NCBI RefSeq assembly: GCF_900163695.1
Contig: NZ_FUIC01000053.1
Location: forward strand, 1-64,000
Direction of reading: 5' to 3'
Origin: Gulosibacter sp. 10
GTDB taxonomy: Bacteria; Actinomycetota; Actinomycetes; Actinomycetales; Microbacteriaceae
DNA length: 64,000 nucleotides
Numbering within the stretch: the stretch's first letter is position 1; every line of letters begins with the position of its first letter. The notes under the pieces were generated by a model. It made no database searches and was not told where the DNA came from. It worked only from the letters and a program-made list of their open reading frames with translations. Made by a program: the position numbers and the translations under genes. Positions 24,238 to 32,770 of this stretch are shown here, in pieces.

Positions 24238-25134
24238 CTAGGCCTCCTGCTCGAGTTCCGCGATGAGGCCGCGGAGGTACTCCACGCTCGCGCGGGCGTC
24301 GTCGATCGGCCCCTCGCCGGGCGCCGGCTCCTCGACGAGCACCTTGTCCTGCTCGAGCACGAACCAGCCCTCGTAGCCGGCCTCGACGAGTGCCTCGACG
24401 ATCGACCGCAGGTCGACATCGCCCTGACCGAGCGGACGGTAGAGGCTGTCGGCCTTGATCGCGTCGTAGTAGGAGACCTCGCCGCCCTTGACGCGCTGCA
24501 TGCCCTCGATCGCGACGTCCTTGAGGTGCGTCACGGCGATGCGCGAGGCGTGGCGCTGGGCGAACTCGACGGGGTCGACGCCGCCGATCATGAGGTGGCC
24601 GGTGTCGAAGCAGAAGTCCATGGTCGAGCCGTCGACCACGCGCTGCACCTCCTCGGCGGTCTCGACGACCGTGCCGACGTGCGGGTGCAGCGAGGCGCTG
24701 ACGCCGCGCGACTCGGCGAGGTCGCGGATGCGGTCGAGGTTCGAGAAGAGGGTGGCCCACTCCTGCTCGGTGAGCGGCTCGCGCACGACGTCGTAGCCGT
24801 CCTGCCCCGTCACCGCGGCGACGATGAGCGTGTCGGCGCCGGTGACCCGGTAGGTGTCGAGCTCGCGCTCGATGCGCGGCAGCGGGTCGATCGCGGCGTC
24901 GTGGACGACGACCGGCACGAAGCTGCCGACGGGCTTGAGGCCGAACTTCGCGAGCTCGGCGGCCTTGTCGGCGGGCGCCTCGGGGAGGAAGCCGTCGGGG
25001 CCGATCTCGCTCGCGGTGAAGCCGAGCTCGCGCATCTCGGAGAGCACGCGCTCGGGCGGGTACTGGAAGCCCCAGTCGTCGACCTCGCTGATGCCCCAGC
25101 TGATGGGTGCGGTGGCGATCTTCGGTGCGGCCAT
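24238..25134 (-). CDS. IolE-like inosose dehydratase / sugar phosphate isomerase
   Basis: TIM-barrel metal enzyme (298 residues) of the IolE branch: TAPISWGISEVDDWGFQYPP at residues 8-27 is close to the IolE signature, followed by LHPHVGTVVE, FCFDTGHLMIGG and AVTHLKDV with metal ligands. IolE removes water from scyllo-inosose. Its presence beside IolG-like dehydrogenases is the best support for an inositol-type pathway, although iolB, iolC and iolD are not in the window. Start and upstream stop overlap by one base (TGATG). Could instead be a 2-keto-myo-inositol isomerase. Confidence 0.85.
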   Translation of the reverse strand: MAAPKIATAPISWGISEVDDWGFQYPPERVLSEMRELGFTASEIGPDGFLPEAPADKAAELAKFGLKPVGSFVPVVVHDAAIDPLPRIERELDTYRVTGADTLIVAAVTGQDGYDVVREPLTEQEWATLFSNLDRIRDLAESRGVSASLHPHVGTVVETAEEVQRVVDGSTMDFCFDTGHLMIGGVDPVEFAQRHASRIAVTHLKDVAIEGMQRVKGGEVSYYDAIKADSLYRPLGQGDVDLRSIVEALVEAGYEGWFVLEQDKVLVEEPAPGEGPIDDARASVEYLRGLIAELEQEA

Positions 25135-26381
25135 CAGTTGCTTCCTTCCTTGCGGACGTTCGAGGTGTTGCCCGGCACGACCGGGGTGTCGACCCACTGG
25201 CCGGACTCGGCCGACTGCTCGGCCGCGGTGAGCACCTGCGCCGAGGCGAGGGCGTCGTGGATGTTCGAGCTCTCGCTCGCGTCGCCGAGCACGGACTGCA
25301 CGAACTTCTTCGCCTCGATGACCTTGAGGTCGTCGTAGCCCATGGGCGTGCCGGGGCTCGGCTGGAAGCGCGAGAACTCGGGGAAGGAGGCGTCGGCGAG
25401 CATGCGCGTGTAGGTGCCGCCGTTCACGTCGCGGTAGGCGACCTCGATCTCGTTGAGTCGCTCGAAGTTCCAGCGGAACGAGCCCTCGGTGCCGAACACC
25501 TCGATGCCGTACTCGGCCTTGGGGCCGATCGCGATCCAGGAGGCGTCGAGGCTGCCGAGCGCGCCCGCGGCCGCGGCCGAGTCGTCGAAGCGGATGAGCA
25601 TGTTCGCGAAGTCCTCGTTCTCCACGGGGAGCTTCTTGTCGGCGTCGGGCGAGCCGGGCATGCCAGGGCGCTCGGTGATGTAGGTGCCGGTGGTGGCGGT
25701 CACGGAGGCGATGGGGCCGAGCAGGAAGTGCGTGAGGTCCACGAGGTGGCCCATGAGGTCGCCGAGCACGCCCGAGCCCGAGAGCTCGCGGCGGAAGCGC
25801 CACGCGAGGGGGAACTCCGGGTCGGAGTTGAAGCCGCCGAAGAACCGACCGCGCACGTTGGTGATCCGGCCGAGCCCGCCGTCGAGGATGAGCTGCCGGG
25901 CGAACTGCACCGCCGGAGGCTGGCGATAGTTAAAGCCGATGGCGCTCGCGACGCCCGCCTCCTCGGCGGCCTCGCGGATCGCGGCGGTCTCGTGCGCGCC
26001 GCGGCCGACGGGCTTCTCGATCCAGATGTGCTTGCCGGCCTTCGCCGCGGCGATGCCGATCTCGGCGTGCAGGAAGTTCGGGGCGCAGATCGAGACCACG
26101 TCGACCTCGGGGTTCGCGAGCACCTCGCGGTAGTCGGCGGTGGTCGACTCGTAGCCGAGCACGTGCTGCGCGTAGTCGCGCGCCGAGTCGACCGGGTCCG
26201 CCGCCTGCACGAGGCGGGGCTCGACGCCGAGGTCGGGGTACACGAAGGGCAGGTTGCGATAGGCGCGGCTGTGCAGCTTGCCCATCCAGCCGACGCTGAC
26301 GAGGCCGACGCCCAGGCGGCGCTTCTCGGTCGCGGCAGCGAATGCGGCTTCGGTACGCGGGGTGGATGCAGATGCGGTCAT
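25134..26381 (-). CDS. Gfo/Idh/MocA oxidoreductase, operon head
   Basis: First gene of the LacI-controlled operon (415 residues). Rossmann LGVGLVSVGWMGKLHSRAYR starts near residue 23, after a 20-residue polar extension; IWIEKPVGRG holds the catalytic Lys and GDLMGHLVDLTHF the DxxxH-like pair. The longer C-terminal part (NFERLNEIEVAYRDVNGGTY) matches the large subgroup of sugar dehydrogenases rather than IolG. ATG 26381 is preceded by GGAG 6-9 bases away; ATG 26393 is possible. It could oxidise an inositol isomer or a 3-keto-glycoside. Confidence 0.9.
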   Translation of the reverse strand: MTASASTPRTEAAFAAATEKRRLGVGLVSVGWMGKLHSRAYRNLPFVYPDLGVEPRLVQAADPVDSARDYAQHVLGYESTTADYREVLANPEVDVVSICAPNFLHAEIGIAAAKAGKHIWIEKPVGRGAHETAAIREAAEEAGVASAIGFNYRQPPAVQFARQLILDGGLGRITNVRGRFFGGFNSDPEFPLAWRFRRELSGSGVLGDLMGHLVDLTHFLLGPIASVTATTGTYITERPGMPGSPDADKKLPVENEDFANMLIRFDDSAAAAGALGSLDASWIAIGPKAEYGIEVFGTEGSFRWNFERLNEIEVAYRDVNGGTYTRMLADASFPEFSRFQPSPGTPMGYDDLKVIEAKKFVQSVLGDASESSNIHDALASAQVLTAAEQSAESGQWVDTPVVPGNTSNVRKEGSN

Positions 26382-26505
26382 GGCAATCTCCATTGGTCTG
26401 TGGCATGAAGCCGAGCTGGCAGGCGGCACGTCGTCGGTCCCGGCTGATCGGCTTCCGATCTCGCCCGCGCGCGACGCTGCGCCTGTTCCGTTGTGTGCGT
26501 CCCGG

Positions 26506-26549
26506 TTTGGAACGGTCCAAATGTATGCCCGCGCGGGAAATGGTGTCAA
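26506..26549 (-). promoter_or_regulatory. LacI-repressed promoter of cyclitol operon
   Basis: On the minus strand, TTGACA (complement of 26544-26549) and TACATT (complement of 26520-26525) are 18 bases apart, a near-ideal promoter. The palindrome TTTGGAACGGTCCAAA (26506-26521) has perfect 6-bp arms around a central CG and overlaps the -10 and start site. This is a textbook LacI-family roadblock operator, most likely for the LacI protein encoded at 26574-27629. Confidence 0.85.
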
Positions 26550-26573
26550 GCCGGAATCGCCGCCGGGGCGGGG

Positions 26574-27629
26574 CTATCGGGGCATCGTGGAAGAGTCGCG
26601 CACCGCGAGGGTGGGCTCGACGAGCACCTCGCGCCGCCCGAGCGGCTCGCCGTCCTCGAGCGCGGCGACCATGCGGGCGGCCTGATCGCCGATCTCCACG
26701 TTGTGCGGATCCACGCTCGTGAGCGAGACCCGCTGCAGCCGGGCCGTCGACGTGTTGTCGTACCCCACCACGGCGATCGCGCCGTCGAGTCCCGCCTCGG
26801 CGATCGCGCCGAGCGCGCCGATGGCGGAGAGGTCGTTCACGGCGGTGATGGCCGTCGGCCGCTCCCCCGCCTCGAGCAGCCGCCGGGTCGCGGCATAGCC
26901 GCCGCGCTCGGTGTAGTCCGAGGCCTCCACCCTGGCGAGCCCGCCGAGGCCCAGCGCATCCATCGCCGCCCGGTAGCCCGCGACGCGGTTGCGCGCCACG
27001 GCCCCGCCCGCGCCGCCGATGTGGGCGATGCGCTCGTGCCCGAGCCCGACCAGGTGCTCCACCGCGAGCCGGATGCCCGCCCAGTCGTCGGTGCGCACGG
27101 TCGCCGCGACCGCGAGGTGCTCGACGATCGCGCTCGCCACCACGATGGGCACCTGGGGCACGAGCTTCACGAGCTTCTCGAGCTCGGGCACCGTGCCCAC
27201 CACGAGCACGCTGCGCGGTCGCAGGTCGGCGAGCGCCTCGAGCGCCTGGCGGTCGAGGCGCAGCGCGCCGTCGGCGTCGGAGATCGCGGCCGACGTGAGC
27301 AGCGCGCCCCGGTCGGTGCGCGAGAACTCGGCGCGCGCGGCCTCGACGATCTCAACGAAGACCGAGTTGTGCAGGTCGGCCACGAGGATGCCGGTGAAGT
27401 CGCCGTCCGCGCCCGCGAGGGACCTCGCGGTCTTGTTCCTGCGGTAGCCGAGCTCCTCGGCCGCGGCGAGGACGCGCTGCTTGCGGTCCTCGCTCACGCT
27501 GCCGCCGGAGAACACGAGCGAGACGAGCGATTTCGAGACGCCCGCCCGGGCCGCGACATCGCGAATGGTGGGGCGCTTGGGGCGGATCCGGCCGGCCGCC
27601 TTGCCGGCCCCGCCGAAGGAGGGCTTCAT
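26574..27629 (-). CDS. LacI-family transcriptional repressor
   Basis: A 351-residue repressor. The LacI helix-turn-helix and hinge occupy residues about 20-75 (PTIRDVAARAGVSKSLVSLV ... ARSLAG), followed by a periplasmic-binding-like sensor domain (GILVADLHNSVFVEIVEAA, then HIGGAGGAVARNRVAGYRAA). ATG 27629 is 7 bases after TACTAT on the minus strand, so the message may be leaderless or nearly so. It separates the six-gene enzyme operon (same strand) from the divergent IolT-like importer, and near-identical operators lie at both promoters, so it very likely controls both. Effector probably inositol or a related cyclitol. Confidence 0.95.
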   Translation of the reverse strand: MKPSFGGAGKAAGRIRPKRPTIRDVAARAGVSKSLVSLVFSGGSVSEDRKQRVLAAAEELGYRRNKTARSLAGADGDFTGILVADLHNSVFVEIVEAARAEFSRTDRGALLTSAAISDADGALRLDRQALEALADLRPRSVLVVGTVPELEKLVKLVPQVPIVVASAIVEHLAVAATVRTDDWAGIRLAVEHLVGLGHERIAHIGGAGGAVARNRVAGYRAAMDALGLGGLARVEASDYTERGGYAATRRLLEAGERPTAITAVNDLSAIGALGAIAEAGLDGAIAVVGYDNTSTARLQRVSLTSVDPHNVEIGDQAARMVAALEDGEPLGRREVLVEPTLAVRDSSTMPR

Positions 27630-27663
27630 AGGGGCAATAGTACGCGTCGTTGCAATCGTGCGG

Positions 27664-27679
27664 ATCGGAACGGTCCAAA
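27664..27679. promoter_or_regulatory. Second LacI operator between repressor and importer
   Basis: ATCGGAACGGTCCAAA shares the core GGAACGGTCC and right arm with the operator at 26506-26521, with two arm mismatches. It sits in the divergent lacI-importer gap, upstream of a likely importer promoter (TTGCGC at 27695-27700, 18-base spacer, TATGGT at 27719-27724). Confidence 0.75.
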
Positions 27680-27815
27680 ATTTTACGGACTTGCTTGCGC
27701 ACAGACTTTGTCCTGACGTATGGTGCCCGAGGCGCGGCGTTCGATTCAGTTGCTTGCCGCTGCACGTGACGTCCTGAATACTGACATCACGAGATCATGG
27801 GACGAAGGAGTCTGT

Positions 27816-29357
27816 ATGTCCGGAAATACCACAGGGAGTGACAGCGGCATCAAGCTGCCCGCACTCACCAACGGGCCGCATCGCAAGCGGCTCGGCCTCA
27901 TCTCGATCGTCGCCTGTTTCGGCGGCCTGCTCTTCGGTTACGACACCGGTGTGAGCAACGGCGCCGAGACGCCGATGCAGCACGAACTCGGGCTGGACGA
28001 CTTCCAGCTCGGCTTCGTCATCAGCTCGCTCGTGTTCGCCGCCGCCGTCGGCGCGCTCATCTGCGGTCGCATCTCGGATGCCTGGGGCCGTCGCAAGACG
28101 ATCATCCTCCTCGCCGTGATGTTCTTCCTCGGCACGATCCTCGTGATCTTCTCCCCCGGCGGCGAGCCCTTCCTCGTCCCGGCGTCCGAATGGACCGACG
28201 AGCCGAACTTCTCGCTGGTCGGCTACGTCATCCTGGTCTCCGGCCGCATCATGCTCGGCCTCGCGGTCGGCGGCGCCTCCACGATCGTGCCCGTCTACCT
28301 CGCCGAGCTCGCGCCCTTCGAGATCCGCGGCGCGATCACCGGCCGCAACGAGGTCGCGATCGTCACCGGTCAGCTCTCCGCCTTCGTCATCAACGCCATC
28401 ATCGGCAACATCTTCGAGGAGACCGCCGGCGTCTGGCGCATCATGTTCTCGATCTGCGCGCTGCCTGCCATCGCGCTGTTCTTCGGCATGCTCCGCATGC
28501 CCGAGTCGCCGCGCTGGCTGGTCGAGAAGGGCCGCAACGAGGAGGCCCTCGCCGTGCTGAAGACCGTCCGCCCGGACGACCGCGCCGAGGCCGAGCTCAA
28601 GGACGTCCAGCGCATCGCCACCGAGGAGGCGGAGCTCGGCGAGAAGACCATCGGCATCAAGGCCGTGCTCACCAACAAGTGGCTCTTCCGCATCATCCTC
28701 ATCGGCATCGGCGTCGCGATGGCGCAGCAGCTCACGGGTATCAACTCGATCATGTACTACGGCACGCGAATCCTCGAGGAGGCCGGGTTCTCGGCCAACG
28801 CGGCCCTCATCGCGAACATCGCCTCCGGCGTCGCGGCGGTGGTCGGCGGGTTCATCGCCCTGTACAACATGGACCGCCTCGACCGCCGCAAGACGTTCGC
28901 GATCGGTCTGACGCTGACCACCACGTGCCACCTGCTCATCGGCATCGCCGACATCGCCCTGCCCGCGGACCTGGCCGCCAAGCCCTTCGTGCTGCTCGTC
29001 CTCATCGTGGCCTTCGTGTTCTCGATGCAGACGTTCCTCAACGTGGCCGTCTGGGTGTGGCTGGCCGAGATCTTCCCGCTGCACATGCGCGGCATCGGCA
29101 TCGGCGTCTCGGTGTTCTTCGGCTGGACCACGAACGGCTTCCTCGCCCTCTACGTCCCCTCGCTCATCAGCGGCGTCGGCATCACGGGAACCTTCTTCCT
29201 GTTCGCCGCCGTGGGAGCGCTCGCGCTGATCTTCGTGATCTTCGCGGTGCCGGAGACGCGCGGCCGCACGCTGGAGGCGCTCGAGCAGGATGTCACCACC
29301 GGTGCCATCCACCTCGACACCAAGGCGCGCCGCACGCAGAAGGCGCGCAAGCAGTAG
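27816..29357 (+). CDS. Sugar porter MFS transporter, IolT-like
   Basis: Twelve-segment sugar:proton symporter of the SP family (513 residues). Signatures: FGGLLFGYDTGVSNGAE in helix 1, GRISDAWGRRKTI after helix 2, ELAPFEIRGAITGRNE after helix 4, PESPRWLVEKGRNEEAL at the end of helix 6, QQLTGINSIMYYGTRIL in helix 7 and PETRGRTLEALEQD at the C-terminus. These resemble myo-inositol importers of Bacillus and Corynebacterium. ATG 27816 has GAAGGAG. It is divergent from lacI with a shared operator and probably brings in the substrate of the enzyme operon. Confidence 0.92.
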   Translation: MSGNTTGSDSGIKLPALTNGPHRKRLGLISIVACFGGLLFGYDTGVSNGAETPMQHELGLDDFQLGFVISSLVFAAAVGALICGRISDAWGRRKTIILLAVMFFLGTILVIFSPGGEPFLVPASEWTDEPNFSLVGYVILVSGRIMLGLAVGGASTIVPVYLAELAPFEIRGAITGRNEVAIVTGQLSAFVINAIIGNIFEETAGVWRIMFSICALPAIALFFGMLRMPESPRWLVEKGRNEEALAVLKTVRPDDRAEAELKDVQRIATEEAELGEKTIGIKAVLTNKWLFRIILIGIGVAMAQQLTGINSIMYYGTRILEEAGFSANAALIANIASGVAAVVGGFIALYNMDRLDRRKTFAIGLTLTTTCHLLIGIADIALPADLAAKPFVLLVLIVAFVFSMQTFLNVAVWVWLAEIFPLHMRGIGIGVSVFFGWTTNGFLALYVPSLISGVGITGTFFLFAAVGALALIFVIFAVPETRGRTLEALEQDVTTGAIHLDTKARRTQKARKQ

Positions 29358-29373
29358 TCCTGCGACCAGACGG

Positions 29374-29407
29374 GGCGGGCCCGGTGCTTCGGCGCCGGGC
29401 CCGCCCT
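29374..29407 (+). terminator. Rho-independent terminator
   Basis: GGGCGGGCCCGG begins a 15-bp stem with one mismatch that closes a TTCG tetraloop (29389-29392), 17 bases after the importer's stop. Confidence 0.85.
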
Positions 29408-29443
29408 CGTCTTCCCTCAGGATGCACCCCTAGGGTCGGGGGC

Positions 29444-30250
29444 ATGGGTAGTGTGCAGACCTCCGATGCGTCCCCGGCTCCCTGTCTCGGCCTCGCCCTC
29501 GGCGGCGGCGGCGCCCTCGGCGCGGCGCACGCCGGCGTCCTGCGGGCACTGCGGGAGCGCAGGATCCTGCCTCGCGTGGTCGTCGGCACGAGCGCGGGGG
29601 CGCTCGTGGGCGCGGCCTACGCGGCCGGGCTCACCCCGGACCAGATCGACGAGGCGGTCCGCCGGGCGACGTGGTCGGATTTCGGCTCCTTCCGACCCTC
29701 CCTGCGCCTCGGGCTGCTCGACAGCGCCGCGCTGATCGACACGATCCGGCTGCTCGGCGGCGAGCGCTACGGCGAGAACCCGCGGATCGAGGACCTGCGG
29801 CTCCCCTTCGCCGCCACCGCCACCGACCTGCGCACCCGCAGCCTCGTGATCCTCGACCGCGGGCCGCTCGCCCCGGCGCTGCGCGCGAGCATGGCGGTGC
29901 CGGGCATCTTCCCGCCCGTGGTGACCGGCGCGCAGATCCTCGTGGACGGCGGCCTGGCCGACAACCTCCCCATCGACGCCGCGCGCCGGCTGGGCGCGAC
30001 GTTCACGATCGCGGTCCGGCTGCGCCCGGAGTGGGACCGGCTGCCGGTGGTCCGCGAGCGGCAGAACCTCGACGAGCTCGAGAACGCCGACGACGTGCTC
30101 ATGATCCGCCCCGACCTCGAACGCCATTCGCAGTGGACCCGGCACCACCTGGCCGAGAGCATCGAGGCCGGCTACGCGGCCGCGAGCAAGGCGCTCGACG
30201 CCGACTCCTATGCCAGGCGGCAGCTGACGCGGATGCTGCGGCCGAACTAG
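29444..30250 (+). CDS. Patatin-like phospholipase (RssA/YchK type)
   Basis: Serine lipid hydrolase with a Ser-Asp dyad (268 residues). Oxyanion loop GLALGGGGALGAAHAGVLRA at residues 16-35, nucleophile elbow GTSAG (Ser50), and the catalytic Asp168 in VDGGLADNLP. Cytosolic, no signal peptide. TAGGGT ends 7 bases before the ATG, so the transcript may start at the ATG. It lies alone between the importer's terminator and the YceI gene. The natural lipid is unknown. Confidence 0.92.
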   Translation: MGSVQTSDASPAPCLGLALGGGGALGAAHAGVLRALRERRILPRVVVGTSAGALVGAAYAAGLTPDQIDEAVRRATWSDFGSFRPSLRLGLLDSAALIDTIRLLGGERYGENPRIEDLRLPFAATATDLRTRSLVILDRGPLAPALRASMAVPGIFPPVVTGAQILVDGGLADNLPIDAARRLGATFTIAVRLRPEWDRLPVVRERQNLDELENADDVLMIRPDLERHSQWTRHHLAESIEAGYAAASKALDADSYARRQLTRMLRPN

Positions 30251-30402
30251 CGCCCGATCGGGTGGTTCCGGGGATGGTCTCTCCGTTCTCCGCCCTTCCG
30301 ACCGCCCGGTACTCCATAGGCTGAGGGACTGACTGTCCGCGAGGAATCCCCCGGCTCACCCACGACCAGGTGGGGCGACGCCCGATATCAAGGAGCTACC
30401 CA

Positions 30403-30996
30403 ATGGCCATTGACCCTCAACTCGTCGGTACCTGGATCGTCGACGGGGCGCACTCCCGAATCGGCTTCTCCACGCGGCATGCGATGGTCACGAAGATCCG
30501 CGGCGCCTTCAACACCGTGGCGGGCGAGGTGCACATCTCCCCCGAGGGCTACACCGAGTCGAACGTGCAGATCGTCATCCAGGCCGCGAGCATCGACACG
30601 CGCCAGCCCGGCCGCGACGACCACCTGCGCGGGCCCGACTTCTTCGACGTCGAGCGCTTCCCGCAGATCACCTTCGCCTCCACCTCCATCGACGAGATCG
30701 CGGACGAGAACTTCATCGTGACCGGCGACCTCACCATCCGCGACGTCACGCGTCCCGTCTCGCTCCCCCTCGAGTTCGTCGGCGTCGAGACCGACCAGTT
30801 CGGGCTGCTGCGCGCGGGCGTCGAGGGCACCCGCCGCATCGACCGGCGCGACTGGGGCGTCAAGTGGAACACCCCGCTCGACTCGGGCGGCGTGATGGTC
30901 AGCGACAAGATCTCGCTCGAGTTCGAGCTCTCGCTCACCAAGCAGCAGGAACCCGCGGAGCAGCAGGCCCCCGAGGACCAGCAGCAGGGCTGGTAG
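30403..30996 (+). CDS. YceI-family lipid-binding protein
   Basis: Lipocalin-like beta barrel (197 residues) that binds polyisoprenoid or similar lipids. Typical stretches are GTWIVDGAHSRIGFSTRHAM, the DIxxxxTRxPGRDDHLRG loop with FFDVERFPQITFAST, and FIVTGDLTIRDVTRPVSLPL. No signal peptide, unlike E. coli YceI, so it is cytosolic, as is common for actinobacterial members. ATG 30403 has AAGGAG; TAGGCT at 30317-30322 is a possible -10. A Gln/Glu-rich tail ends the protein. Confidence 0.92.
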   Translation: MAIDPQLVGTWIVDGAHSRIGFSTRHAMVTKIRGAFNTVAGEVHISPEGYTESNVQIVIQAASIDTRQPGRDDHLRGPDFFDVERFPQITFASTSIDEIADENFIVTGDLTIRDVTRPVSLPLEFVGVETDQFGLLRAGVEGTRRIDRRDWGVKWNTPLDSGGVMVSDKISLEFELSLTKQQEPAEQQAPEDQQQGW

Positions 30997-31037
30997 GGGC
31001 GGGCGCCGCCGATCGCCGAGCCGGTAGCGTGAGGGGC

Positions 31038-31619
31038 ATGACGGATTACTTCGCCGACGACCCCCGCACGAACTACGAGCGCATGCTCGCCGGCGAGGAG
31101 TACATCGCCGACGAGCCGGAGTTCGGCATCCGCACGCGCCGCGCCGCGAAGCTCGCGCACGACTACGGCGCCCGCATCCACGAGGACGAGGAGGGCGCGA
31201 AGGCGCTCCTGGCCGAGCTCATCGGCGAGCTCGGCCAGGATGTCGTGATCCGGCCGCCGATCCGCGTCGACTACGGCGACCGGATCTCGATCGGCGAGGG
31301 CACGTTCATCAACTACAACCTCACCGCGCTCGACGTCGCGCCCATCCGCATCGGCCGCCACTGCCAGCTCGCGACGAACGTGCAGCTGCTCACGCCCACG
31401 CATCCGCTGGCCTCGGGCCCGCGGCGCGACGGCGTGGAGGGCTCGGCGCCGATCACGATCGGCGACAACGTGTGGCTCGGCGGCGGCGTGATCGTGCTGC
31501 CCGGCGTGACGATCGGCGAGCATTCGGTGATCGGCGCGGGCGCCGTCGTGACGAAGGACGTCCCGCCCTACTCGCTGGCGGTCGGCAATCCCGCGAGGGT
31601 GATCCGCCGGCTCGACTGA
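31038..31619 (+). CDS. Sugar O-acetyltransferase, hexapeptide-repeat (Maa/LacA type)
   Basis: Left-handed beta-helix acetyltransferase that moves acetyl from acetyl-CoA to a sugar hydroxyl (193 residues). N-terminal Mac domain (DYFADDPRTNYERMLAGEEY), then hexapeptide coils: RISIGEGTFINYNLTALDVA, IRIGRHCQLATNVQLLTPTH with the catalytic His, ITIGDNVWLGGGVIVLPGV and the closing VGNPARVIRRL. TAGCGT ends 7 bases before ATG 31038, which also has GAGGGG, so leaderless and led translation are both possible. Confidence 0.92.
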   Translation: MTDYFADDPRTNYERMLAGEEYIADEPEFGIRTRRAAKLAHDYGARIHEDEEGAKALLAELIGELGQDVVIRPPIRVDYGDRISIGEGTFINYNLTALDVAPIRIGRHCQLATNVQLLTPTHPLASGPRRDGVEGSAPITIGDNVWLGGGVIVLPGVTIGEHSVIGAGAVVTKDVPPYSLAVGNPARVIRRLD

Positions 31620-31705
31620 GCGGTTCATGACGGCCGGCGTCACGGACCGGACGAGCGAAGCATCGCCCCCGTAGACTGGCCGCCCACGAGCATTGGAGGT
31701 GCGGG

Positions 31706-32600
31706 ATGGCTGCGGACGCTCCCGCGGGGCGCGGGCAGCCGCGCGACGAGGGCGACGCCTGGGCCGTCGGCCCCGACGGCACCCGCATGTGGGGACGATT
31801 CGGCGCGGCCGGCCTGCTCGCCTTCGACCGCCGCCGCGGCATCCTGCTCCAGCACCGGGCGCTGTGGAGCCACCACGGCGGCACCTGGGGCATCCCGGGC
31901 GGCGCCATCAACAGCGGCGAGACCGCCATCGAGGGCGCCGTGCGCGAGGCCGGCGAGGAGGCCGGGGTGCCCGCGGACGCGCTCGACCCGCTGTTCTCCC
32001 GCGTCCTCGACCTCGGGTTCTGGTCCTATACGACCTTCGCCGCCGAGGCCACGCGGAGCTTCGAGGCGGCGATCACCGATGCCGAATCCCTCGACCTCGC
32101 ATGGGTCGCCCCGGAAGGCGTCGCCGAGCTGCCGCTGCATCCCGCGTTCGGCGACTCCTGGCCGCTGCTGCGGCCGATGCTCGCCGAGCGCCCCCTCGTG
32201 ATCGCCGATGTCGCGAACCTCGTCGGCACGCGGCCCGACGGCTGGTGGCGCGACCCGGCGGGCGCGGCTGCGGCGCTCATCCGCGAGGCCTCCGCCATCG
32301 CCGGGCGCGGGGCGCCCGCACCGCTCTTCGGCCTGGACGCGCACACCGTCTGGCCCTCGCTCGTCTGCGTCCTCGAGGGGCGCCAGCGGGCGGCGGAAAG
32401 CCCGGCCGCCCATCGGGTGCGCACCGATCGCGCGCCCGGCAGCGGCGACGACCGCATCGTGGAGCTCGCGGCCGCGGCCGCCGACCGCCCGGTCCTCGTC
32501 GCCACGAGCGATCGCGAGCTCCGCGGACGGGTCGAGGCCCTCGGCGCGCGCACCATCGGCGCCCGCGCCTTCCTCGACCTCCTCGGCGACCCCCCGCTGA
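31706..32600 (+). CDS. Nudix hydrolase with C-terminal NYN-like domain; stop apparently lost
   Basis: Residues 25-150 are a Nudix hydrolase: GILLQHRALWSHHGGTWGIP and the Nudix box at about residues 66-88 (Gly66, Glu72, Arg80-Glu81, Glu84-Glu85, Gly87). Residues about 165-295 resemble an NYN/PIN-like nuclease fold (PLVIADVANLVGTRPDGWW, VLVATSDRELRGRVEALGA, ARAFLDLLGD). ATG 31706 has GGAGGT. The frame has no stop and continues into the galactokinase-like gene. A run of six C at 32590-32595 offers an explanation: with five C the frame would end at TGA 32598-32600, giving ...LLGDPR. I give that as the natural end; the single-base slip may be real or a sequence error. TAGACT at 31672-31677 is a possible -10. 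Confidence 0.7.
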
Positions 32601-32770
32601 ACGCCGCATCGACCGGCCCCGATACCGCGGCCCTCGACGCAGGTGCAAAGGATAACGTCCGATTCCCCGAACGTGCTTCCCGGCGTGGGAGTTCGCCTCA
32701 GAAACGGGTCGTACCCTCGAAGGAGACCCGCTCCGGGCAGTCGTGCAGCTGCAGTCATCATGGGGGAAGA

